Shown here piece after piece: positions 15,075 to 27,000 of a stretch of DNA of 37,565 bases; the stretch's first letter is position 1; every line of letters starts with the position of its first letter. The position numbers were made by a program, and so were the translations under genes. Source of the DNA: Candidatus Multiplicimicrobium inquinatum (GTDB lineage Bacteria; Omnitrophota; Omnitrophia; Omnitrophales; Aquincolibacteriaceae); assembly GCA_002344825.1 (NCBI GenBank), contig DDUN01000021.1, forward strand, positions 1 to 37,565, read 5' to 3'. Under the pieces are notes generated by a model. The model was not told the origin of the DNA, did no database searches, and worked only from the letters and a program-made list of their open reading frames with translations.

Positions 15075-18000
15075 ATGTTTCTAAGAAAAATCACAACTTG
15101 GTTTCTTGCCGGGACACTCTTGCTGACACAGGTTTTCACGCCTGAAGCAGCGCAGGCGGCAAACATTGCTTTGATTCCTCAGAAAAGCGAAGGGCAATTT
15201 ATCCGGGATTGGGAACCGCAGGTCTCAACCGGAAGCGTGACCCGCAGATTTTTCGCTGAAAACCCGCAAGGGACATTGGTTCACATTCAAGATGCGCACG
15301 CGGTTTTTGAAGCACAGAAAAACATTGAGACTCTGCTTACGGAAATAAAAGAAATAGCTCCGGCGCAGGAGGTTTTTTTAGAGGGCGGCGTCGGTGAGCT
15401 CGATCCTAAGCTCAGACACTTTTTCCCCGAGGGTTTGTCACTCACACAGCCGGAACGTGATCATTGGATGAAGGAAGGGCATCTTACCGGTGCCGAGGCC
15501 TACTTAATGACCAATGGCGCGGCGCGAGGTTATGGCATTGAAGAAATAAAAAGTTATTGGGACAACGTTGATCTGTACCGCCGTGTTGATGCCGCGCGTT
15601 CAGATAGTGCCGCTTTTAACGAAATCTTGTATGCGGCTTGGCAAAAAGAAGCCGTAAGAAAATTTAAGCCCGCCTTTAAAAAATATTTGGAAATTTACGC
15701 CAAGGCGCAAATCGATGCGGCTTCTTCCGCGAATTGGTTTGATGCTTTGCGTGATTATTTAAAAGTGGAGTGGAACCGCGATTTAAATTCAATGGAAGAA
15801 CAAATCGAACTTCCGATGCTGACACGTTATATCTATCTCAAAACAATGGATGTTGCTCCCGATTACTTCAAGGTTGAAAAGCAAAAGCAAGAGTTTTTCG
15901 CTTCTGTCCGTGCCAAAGCAGGCCGGAACGCAATAGATGAAAAACTTTTCTCAGAAATAAACGCGCTGATTGAAAAATTTAAATCAAATCAAATTGATTT
16001 GAGCGGAGCGCGCGAAGTTTTCGAGCAGCTTGCAGTTTATTTGCCCGATGATTTTTCTATGGCTTCATGGCCCGACTTAAAAGCGCTCATTGAGAAAATG
16101 ATTCTCGCTGGAGAGATGGACGCCGATGAGCTTTTAAAAGAAGCGCGCGGTTTACATATTCAGATTATTAAAAAAGATGCCCGGTTGAAAGCGCAGCGAG
16201 CATTGGTGCTTTTACTCGAAAAACAAATTTTGCTCACCAATCTTTTAAGTTTGAAATTAACCCGCGACGATTTTCAAAAGATTTTAAAGTATTCTTCGCG
16301 TCCCAAAATGCTGATAAGCGAACTGCGCGCGATCTCATCAGGGCGCTCATTGGTGGGTGCGCAGGAAATGAATGTTTTGGAAGAGGCTTACGATAATGCG
16401 ATTCGGTTTTACCGCGGCGCGATTGAGCGCGAAGATGCGATGCAGCGCGGAATTTTAGAGAAAACCAAAAAGGGGAAAGTGGCGGTGGTTGTTACCGGCG
16501 GTTTTCACGCGGAAGGAATGCAGTCTTTCGCGCGCGAACAAAATTGGAATTATGTTGCCGTCACACCGCGCATTTCAAAAATTCAGCCTGAAGACTTTGC
16601 TCACTATCGCCGCGCGTTGTTGGGGGAAGGCAGCGCGTTAGGCGAGGCGGGCATGCCCTCCGAAGTTGCAGCCGCGCTTTTGACCAGCGCGGGAGTATTC
16701 GAAGATCTGCGGGCAGGCGGGCGCGAGCAAGCTGTGATGGATTTGCCCGGAGCGGCACAAGCACTTCAAAGAAGCAGTCAGCACACCTCATTGCGCTGGA
16801 AGCGAAACAGCCCGAAGATGAAAAGGTCCGCAATTCGTCCTTCGGGGCCGTCGGAGTATCTTGCTGATTGGGCCGGCGCCGCTCGCCCATCCCGCCGCTC
16901 AGAATCAAGAATTACAACCGTTTTAACCCAGGACTTGTCTCCCGCCGATGAGTTAGAGTTGTTGATCGATGTTCGTGAACGCCTTAAAAACGAAAGCGAA
17001 AGACTTGGCTCCGGCGGTTTACCGGAAATCGTTTATATTTCCGACGAACACGGTGCGATTGATAAATTTGACGCGCTTATTATTGATGCGATTCGGCGCA
17101 CGCTTCCTTTCAGTAATTTACCGAGCACTTTTGAATTTCAAGTGAACCACAACCGCCGGCTTTTTGACCAGTTAAAGGCATTTGGGATCACTCCGGATGA
17201 TTTAAAAGGAAAACTTTATTTTCAAGAGCTTGGCGATCCCATGGATCGCGGGCCGGATGGGGTTGCGGTATGGGAAAGAGCGAAGGAATTAGTCGAAGTT
17301 GGGCTTTCGGGTGAAATTACCGGCAATCACAACCTCATGGTTTTTCTCAACTTGGCCGGGATTCATTTGCCTTTCTACGAAGGATATAACTTTTATGACT
17401 ATTCAGATGCCTATGACTCAACAGATGGGAAAATTCAAGAGTTGGTTCGTCAGTTTCATTCTCAAAATTCTAAAGACGCAAAAAATAAGACATGGTGGGC
17501 AGAAAGACTCGCGCAATTTATGGAGTATCATCAAGACCGCCAAAAGAAAATTTGGAGCCGCTTGGAAGATGAGATAAACGGCCCCAAAAATCAAGAGGGT
17601 AAGCGTGATGTGAGCCGTGCTCTTTACATGCCTGTTTTGGCGGATTTGCCCGCGGATTCAGCCGAAAAGGAACTTTGGGATCAATTGCGGGGGTGGTATC
17701 TCGTGGATGTCTATACGGGCGTGCGCGGTGTTGGGGGGATGTCTTTGGTTTGGTGGGAAAACCTTTTAAAAGATTTTGAAATTGCGCATGCAGAGCTATT
17801 GGATCGGGAGGAGCTTAACCCGGGATCGCCTTCGGATAAAGCTTGGCGAAGAGCGATTGCAATGATGAAAGAGGAAATTATTCCCGAATATAAGCGTGAT
17901 CTCGAAAATCAGTTACGCGAGGGAAAATGGTGGTGGCGTGCTTTCGAAGCGCTCAATTCTCAAAACTACACTTCGGTTGAATGGTATGCCAAAGATTGGA

Positions 18001-21000
18001 TTTTTCATAAGGGTTGGGGAACATCGGTTTTAGAAGAACTGAATCGAAACCGCGGAGATTTACCCGAAATTACCCCGGCTAACTATTTGGACAATCCTAT
18101 TTTAAAAGAAATTGCTGAGCGCTCCAAAGCGAAATTCAATTTATTTTTAAAAGATATTTATCAGCAGACAAGCTTGCATGCCTTTTTGCCCGTAAACAAT
18201 TTGGGAGAGTTTTATTTTACCTACAAAGGAATTGAGTATCGCGGAAAAGGAAAGGCCGGTGATGACGGGTATCCTTCGATATGGGAAGGGCTGAAGCTGA
18301 TTCAAGATGATGTGCGCAACCCCGGGCACACTTTTTTGGATATGTATGAAGCGCTGAGCCTTGTAATGTCGTGGTATGCGGACAATACGACAAAGGCAAA
18401 GCCCGGCGAGCTGATTCGTGTTTTAAATCGTTTTGGTCCGGAGCATTTAGCCGAAATGAATGGATACAATGTTCTTTTTACGGGGCATATTCCTTTTCAG
18501 CAGTTTACGAAAATTCCCGCTGAAAAGCGCGGTGTTGTCACCAGTTACAATGTTGGCGGGAGGAACATTTTTACGGATCATGACATGAGTCCCGCTTATA
18601 AATACCGCGGAATGGGAATTTGGACAGGGCCCGCGTCGGGAATTTTGCCGCGCGGCTTTGAGCATGAAGGCAACCGCCTGATTGATATTAAAAATGAACC
18701 GCGCATGATCGATTTGGACTCGGATGGAAATGAAATCGAGCACTTTCACCATCGCGCTGTTCCGCGCGATTTTTTTATTGCCGGAGCTTTGCGAAACATT
18801 GACGATCGAATAGCGGAGTTAAAAGAAAATCTCGGCCGCTCTGAAATACGTGATGCTTTAGCGGCCGCGCGATCCGAAGCGCGTGCTTTTTCATTAAGCC
18901 CCACCGCAAGCTCGGGTATTAGGCTTTTATTGGCGGGAATTTTTTTCGTGCCGGCCTTTGCTTTTTTGTATGGAATTTTGGGAGATAGTGGTTTTCGTTT
19001 TGCTTTGGGTTGGGGCGGCGCAGCGGCAGTCATCGCTGTTTTTGCAAAGGCGGGAGCTGACTTTTGGAAAGATTTTCAAAAACAAAAACCTCAATTTTCA
19101 TTGGTATCCGATGCGGTTCGAAATGAAGTTTGGAGTGTTCTCGACCGTTGGCCTCAACCCGCGGTAAAAACCTGGATTGAAAAAGAAGACTCCGCGGCTA
19201 TCCCTGATTTATCTAAAATTCGTGACCACTATGTGTTGGGCGCCATTCATTTCAAAATAGCAGCCGGTTATTTTCGCGCGGGAGTGGATGCCGGCTTTTC
19301 AGCCGCTGAGATTGCCAAAGAAATACGTTTTGACTTAAAAATAGCTCGCGATCAATTTCAGCGTGTTGATTATGACCGCGATGCGGGCGTCCTTTTGAAC
19401 GCGCTGAACCGTCTTGAGCTTGACTCACCTGAGGTGTCTCCGGCATTGATTCATTTTGTTGAATATTTTATTTTGGCAAGACTTCGGGCTCAGCCTCGCA
19501 AGGCCTGGGCTGATGCCCCGCTTCCTTCCGGCGGGTATGTTCTCGGTGATGAACCCGCGAATACTGATTTGAAAAATTATCCGCTTCCTTCCAAGAAACA
19601 GACCGTGATTTTCTTGCTTCCCGGCGAAGACAAAACAACTTTTAAGGCAAAACCGCTTTATCGTGATTTGCGCAAAAATAAAAACAAAATTCAATTTATT
19701 CAGTTAACACCGCAAGATTATGCTTCGCGCGAAGCTCTGACCGCAAAGCTCCGTTCCGTAAGTGAAAAGAGATCTTTTGATATTTTAATTACGCCGTTTG
19801 CCGGGCTCATGCCCGAACAACAAAGCCGATATCCCGCCGAGCTTCAGCGTTACTTTGAAGACGCAAAAGATTTATATGAATTGCAGGCTGCGCGCTCTGT
19901 GGATCAGATTTTTTATGAAACAGATTTGATACCAACGCTCGCGAACTATTTTGTGCAGAGCGATGAGCAAGTGATTCGTCTTTCGAGCCGGTCTTTAAGA
20001 GAAGGTCATGTTACGCAAGAGTATCGGACGCCTTATTCAATTATTACCATGTTGATGGCTTTTGTTGCCGGGACTTTGGGTTTCAAAAAAGGTATTTTGG
20101 AAGCCACAGAAAAACCACTGCTCGCAGATGCTTTTTACCGCACGGGAATTTATGGTGATGAGCGCCCGCAGCAGCCCAATGAGCCTTCCAAGCTGCGTCG
20201 TATTTTCTTGGTTTCTCCGCATCCCGATGATGATGTGATCGCCGCGAAAGCCGTTTTAGCCGATGCCATGAAATCAGCCCAAGACGGCGAAGTGGTTGCG
20301 GAAGTGATTGTGATGCAGGCAGGAGAAAATGGAGTTACGGACTTGGATGAAGCTCAAATTCGTGACGCGCTCCGATTTGCGCTGGGCTATCAATCGGGGA
20401 AGCTGGATGCTGAAACGATCCGCGGATTAAAGCAAGAATGGAATAAGACTTTCAATGATATTCGCACGCTGCATAAAAATGTTTTGCGTGACATGCGCGA
20501 AAGAGATGCCGCGGTTGCCGCGAAGTTTCAAGCCAAGTTAGAAACGTTCAAAGGGGTTGATTTTGAGGCTTTGTTTAACCGCGCGGCAATGCTTGCCTGG
20601 TCGAAAGAGGAGCTTGCCGAAGCCGGAATTTTAAAACAAAATTTGTCTGAGGCGGATCAGACTCTCTTAAAAGAAACCGCCAAGTATTTTATTCGGCGCG
20701 TTGAAAATCAGCGCGCGATCGATTTTTTTAATGATGCGTATCCCGGAAAAATTCGCGCGAAATTCTTTCCCGAATTTTTAGGCTATCCTTCCTCCGGCCC
20801 GCAAGATCTGCGCTCGATTCATGAGCTTGAAGAGCATGCCGCAGTGGTCATGCAGCATTTGCTTATGAAGTTTGAACGATCAATAGAAGATGCACCGAAA
20901 GATGCGGTTCTTACGGTTGTCGGGCCCAGTGGTACTGATGCTCACGCGCATCACGTTGGAGCGTATAGGGTTCTTCTCGCAGCGATGCGTTTGTGGGCAT

Positions 21001-24000
21001 CCCAAGCTTCCCGCCAATCCAAGCGTGATGTTGAAGTGCTTTATTACTTTGCGCCCTGGTCGGGCAATTTACCCGCTTACCATCTCTCGCCGCAAACAAA
21101 AAAATCAAGTAATGCTGATTTATTGCGCGCGCTGATCGCCGGCGAACTCACCGCCGCGCGTTTTGGATTGCCGTCACCCAAAGAATTACAAAATATGCAG
21201 GCGCAGCGTTATCTTGTTCGCCCCTCCATTTTGTCCGCGCGCTCCGAAATGCGGACACACAAAGTAACCATACAGACTTTGCAGGAAATGAAAAGCCGGG
21301 GTGAACCGATCACGATGTTGACAGCTTACGATAAAAATGATGCCGCGCTGCTCGAGGACGGCGAAGTGGATATTACCTTTGTCGGCGACTCGGGCGGCAT
21401 GGTAAGGCTGGGTTTTCCCTCAACCCAAGAAGTAACGATGGATCACATGGTGAGCTTTGCTCTTGATGCGAAAGAAAATGTCAGACAGTCTCTGTTTGTT
21501 GTGGATATGCCGCATTTGTCTTATCGCAATGAAGAGGAAGCGCTTGTTAATGCGCGGCGGCTGATGGATGCGGGCGCGGAAACGGTTAAGCTGGAAGGCG
21601 GCGAAGAAGTCGCGCTGATTGTAAACCATCTTGTTGCCAACGGCATTCCCGTCATGGGGCATATCGCTTATACCCCGCAATCAAAAGGTGACCACAAATC
21701 GGTTGGACGCACGGAAGAAGAAGCGCGACAGCTCTTGAAAGATGCCATGGCTATTCAAAAAGCCGGCGCATACGCGGTTGTCATTGAGCTGGCTGACAGC
21801 GAAGTTAGCGCCTGGATTTCAAAAAGATTAAAAATCCCGACCATCGGAATTGGTGCCGGAATCGGAACTGACGGTCAGGTATTGGTGATTGATGATCTTC
21901 TCGGAAAAACAAAAGAAAAATGGAAGCAGCTAAGACCGGATAAGCCCGGCGTCAAAACTTACGGTGTTCCTAAAATGGTCGGAGAGGAACATTGGAATTG
22001 GGATGCTCAGTCCGGAGATTTGGCGATCGTTCAATCTTTTGTCGCTAAAGTGAAAAGTCGACAATTTCCGGCGGAGCAAAATAGCTTTCACCCCTACAAC
22101 GGAAAACCCTTGGATGAAGTTTTGACCCCCCTGATGGCGCGCTCCGAAATGCGGAAAGATTTGCCGACAAACGATGGCTCGGGAAAAAAGTTCACGGCAA
22201 GGGACTGGATTTCCGGCTGGTTCGCTCCTTGGACATTGAAAAATGAAGAAATGCGCGCCATGCAGGCCCGAATCGAAAAGGTCAGCCAGCATGTAAAAAA
22301 AGAAGGCGGGCTTTTGGTTATCGCTTCGACTTTGATGCATATGCTGATTCTTATTTTGGGCGTTCTGAGCAAAACAATCGCGCTGGGTGATTTTTCCGGA
22401 ATTTTGGTCATGGCCGGAACCGTTATTTATGCTTTAAGCATGCAGACCGTCAACACTCTCACAAAAGAAGCCTTGCGGCTGCGCGACAAAACTTCTCAAG
22501 GGCCTTATTTATGGACTGATTTTCCTTATAGCCGGACCCAGAATCCCGTGTATCTCGGGTACATTTTAGGGACAGCTTTGATTGTTATTGCCGTGCCGAG
22601 TTTTTTTGGAGTTTTGAATTTGACAGTGCTTACAGTTTGGTCGATTGCTCGGATCATTTACGAAAGAGTGGAGCTTTGGAATGAAACGGAGGAGCAGGCT
22701 TTAAAGGAAGCGAAAAAGAAAACCAAGAACAGAAAAATAACCCAGCGGCAAAAACTTCAAAGACAAATCGAAGAAGTGCCTGTTTTTTTACCCGGCACAA
22801 AATGGTTAGAAAGAATCGTTGAGCAAGCGGTTACCCGCCGGAGGTCCGAGCAGAGAAGTCATGCCGAGCTCGAAAACTTTTTAGAAAATGCGGCAACGAT
22901 CGCGTGGCCGGACAAAGAGCCTTTTCAAGCCGCCTATAAACATGCTTTTGAGCGTCTGCGCAATCACTTGAATAAAATTAAAACGGGTGACGGCCCGATT
23001 CAATTTAACTTTACGGAAGAGCCGCGCGTGATGGATTCTTTGGCTTATTGGCAATCGCGAATTCGCTCTATTCAGGAAGACGTCAAAACGACGAGTGAAG
23101 CCGAAGACTTTTGGCTGGAAGCTTTGACCTTTGAGTATGAATTGATGTTGCGCGTGCAAGTGGTTGAGTGGCGCGGAGAAGAAAACTTGGATGAATGGAT
23201 TCAGTATTTGTCCGGATGGTCTGACGCGTTGGATCGGCTGACCGCGGAGCTTATCAAACAAGGTCGATTTACCAAGTTTCAAGAATTTGCGAAGACGCGG
23301 TATGTTTCTTTTGAAGGCTTGTATGAATCAAAAGAAGAAAAAATTGATTCGGAAATGCTCGAGCTGATTTTTGATGAAGCCTTGACCGATATTCCGGGGC
23401 TGGATGAATCTTCGCTGACTTTCGATTTTCAAAAGCAAATGAAAGATCGTTCTGCTTCCGATAAAGCGGCAATGCCGGATATTGAAAAAGTGCGCTGGCT
23501 TGAACAATTTAAAAACCGCATGGCGTATGAAATGCTTTTTAAACCGAAGTTAGCCCCTGTCTTAGCTGAACCGGCAAGCCGTCTTTTAGCAAATTGGCGC
23601 GACCTTTATTCAGATAGGTGGAACCCTTTTTGGGAGTCAACTTATTCCGGGATTTTAAGCTCGGTATCAAAAAATCAGGATCAAATCAAAAGACGCTTAG
23701 GTATTGCCGCGATTCATCCGCCCGCCCGCTCTGAAGCGCGGAGTTTTGAAGAATTAAATATTTCTGCATTACCGCTTTCTTCTTCCTTGCGAAGCAAGGC
23801 CAATTTAATTTTTCCGGCCGTGAATGTAAAAACGATGGGAGATCTTCGCGGTGTTCCTGATCAGGTCTTAAGGGAAGCGAAGTCTTCTACAGGACAATTT
23901 TCATTTACTCATGAAGAAATTCTTGCGGTGCGCGCGGCGGTAATAAATTTTGAGCGTGCGTATCAAAACCAGCAAGAGCAGCAAAAGATTCTCCATGCCC

Positions 24001-27000
24001 AAGAAAGTCAAGACAGGCAAGAAAAATTTGTTAATCGGACCAGAATCAAAGAGCTCCGTTCCCGGATTTTATCGCAAAAATTTGATATGGGAGTTTATTT
24101 AGCCTATCTCATGCTGAAGCCCGCGGGAGAAACCTGGGCTCAATATTTGGATGGAATGCCGGATTTTACGGGAACAAAAGGAAAAGTCGATAAATATGGG
24201 CTGGTAAAGTTCTCCGTTTTTACCGGTCGGCAGTTTGTTTGGCGGGTTTTGGGATTTTCCGATAATCAAGAACGCGAAATTGAAATAATAGAAGCCCGAA
24301 TTTTGAGTGACAATCTTTTCGAATTCAAGGTTTTAATGACGGTTTCGGGATCAGAGCCCATTGAACGCATTTTTCAAATCGGTCCGCATAAAGAGAAGCT
24401 GGCAAAAACCAGCGGACATGAGGGCCGCGAACGCTGGGTTTTGAAAATAAGCGATCAATTAGGTCTGGCTGTTTATGATGATGAAATTAATGCATTGCGC
24501 AGTTTAGCTGAACTTGTTTCCAATCCTGTTATTCTGGTCAGCCCTCAAAAAGTGAATTGGACAAAAATCTTACCCAAGATTCTATCTTTAAAGGGCGTGA
24601 GACTCGGAGAAACAAACGCAAACGGAGTTTTAAATTTTACACCGGCTGCCGGCCATCAGTTTGTCTGGTCGATTTTGGGTTTTTCAGAAAAGGGTTGGCG
24701 AGCTCAAATACAGGATGTTTTTGTTGACCAAGGTAATTTGAAAGTGGCCATTTTGCTTGAAAATGCTCAGACAAAAAAATCGAGAAAAAAAACACTTCAA
24801 AAAGTTTTCCAAGTTGGACCTTCGACCCGCAAAGTTTCTCATGGAGAAGGCTTGCCTGAATCGGTAAGTTATCTTGATTTATCCGAGCGTGTTGCTTTAA
24901 GGGATCCCGGAGAAGATGAACATGATTTATCTACTTTGAAAGGGCTTATTCGGCATCTGGATTTTGTCGAAAATCCGGCCGCGATTGATTGGGAAAAAGT
25001 GAGGGCTGGGTTACCCCAGCTAGCGGGACAAGCGCTTGGAGTTACCGCAAAAAATGGAACAATCAGCTTCCGACCTTGGTTGGGATACCAAAATATTCAG
25101 TTTTCTATGGGGTTTATGGGCGAGGGGTGGGTTGCCACGGTGGAAAGCGCTGAAATAAGTTCTTTTGGAAAATTTGAAGTGATCGTGCGTTTTGACAGCC
25201 CCAAAAAAAATGGAACATCAATTTATCGAGTTTACCAATTTGGACCAATTACTCGCGATGTGAACAGAGATGAACGTGTTTTACCAACGGAAGATGTGCA
25301 TGTTTCCGCAAAAAAAGTACTGATGCCGTTAGAGGCGCCCGCTCTAAGTCTTTCCAATTCGGGTCAAGACATGACTTTGGCGGATTTTCTTGCTAATCAA
25401 GAGCAGAAGAAAAACTCCAAAACGACCAATTGGAAAAAGCGCGAAAAAGATTTGCAGGTTTTGGTCGGGCAGAGCTTGGGGCTTTCCTCTGCGGGAGGAA
25501 GATTTGATTTTACTTTGTTTTCTTATTTTTCAGCTTATGAGTGGGCAGCGTTGGGATTTCGTGAAGCAGGGTGGCGTGGGGTTATTAGCCGTGCGGAAGT
25601 GAATTCTCATGGGGTCCTTGAAATTTCCGTGCAGTTTAAACTTCAAAAAGGATTTTCAACGAAACAGCCATTTCATGTTTTTGAAAAAACTTTTCAGGTT
25701 GGTCCCTATGTTAGAAAACTAGTTCAGGTGACAGCTTCCGGAAGAGTTCCGAATGGAGAAGAACGCTATGTTCTTAATCTAGATGACTCGCCGGCTGTTA
25801 AAACTTTTTCTGATCAGGGGAAGAAGCTGCGTAGCCTAAGTGAATGGTTGGTTTATCGGCCTTTTTTAAAGGATCCCAAAAAAATAAATTGGGAGAAACA
25901 GCGTAGTGTTATGAAGAAAATTGAAGGGCTTGTAATCGGAACAAGCACAAAGCAGGGAGTTTATTATTTTAATGCTCTGCCGGGGTACACATTTGCTTGG
26001 CCTGCTTTAGGTTTCCCTGATGCGGGATGGAAAGCTGTTGTCGACAAATTTGAACTAAACGAATTTGGCAAACCGGAGCTCACCGTTGAATTTACTAAAA
26101 ACGGAGAAGAATCTTTTAAGCGAACATTTCAACTAACACCCTATAAGCAAACTCTTCATCCCGCAAAAGGGTTTAAAGATAAAGATGAGGTTGGGCTAAG
26201 TCTTAGTTTGCGACCAGCCATTACGGCTTCATCTTCTGAAGCTGAGGCAACCATTGAGACCGCGGCGACTTTGGTTGATTTGCTGAAGTTGCCCGACGGG
26301 TTTGATTGGGAAAAAAATAAAGATCAAATACCTGACTTGGTAGGTTGGCGTTTAGGGACGACAGGGAAAAATGGAGTTTATAGTCTTGTTGCTGTTGCGA
26401 ATCATAAAACAGTTCCATGGAAAGCCATTGAAGAAGAAGGCGCTGAAGGAGTTATTGTCGAGCAATCCATTCGAGAAGGACATTTTTATTTTAAAGTGAG
26501 ATTTACTCAAGGAGAAGGTGAAGCCGCAGAGATTTTTGAGAGAGAATATGAAATTCAAGATACCTTTTACAAATTGTCCGGTCTTGGAAAAAAGCAGGGA
26601 GCAGAGCCTGTTTATATGCGAAAAATATTACCTGCTGTGCGTTCCGAAATGCGAAGCGGCGCGGTCGATGACGCTTCGGATTCGGCCGTAGTTAAATGGC
26701 TCGTTCCTCATTTAGGAAAAGACGCCCAGAGAATTCATACGGCATTGCTGTCGGGAGGGCTTCGAAAGTTATCTGATATTAAGCAGAAAACGGATGAGCA
26801 GGTGTTAACGGCCATTAACCTTTATGCCGGCCAAAATCCTCACGGAATGGACGACGTAAAAAAAATCAGACGGGCTGTTTTGTTAGCTCGGGTTGATTGG
26901 ATCGATCAAGAAAATAATTTAAGGAAGCAAAAGAATCACGAACTTTTAGAAAATCAAAATACGTTTCTCTTTTTGGAATCCCGCCGCAATGCTTTGTTGG

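Noticed and set aside
15603..15620. ARSDSA near residue 177 of the polyprotein as another boundary motif
   Set aside because: It lacks the Glu and final Arg and lies within a continuous domain.
16561..16908. 115-codon - strand ORF inside the polyprotein gene
   Set aside because: It is antisense to a low-complexity linker in the giant frame, with no start signals or recognisable domain. The other - strand ORFs between 18147 and 29770 were rejected for the same reason.
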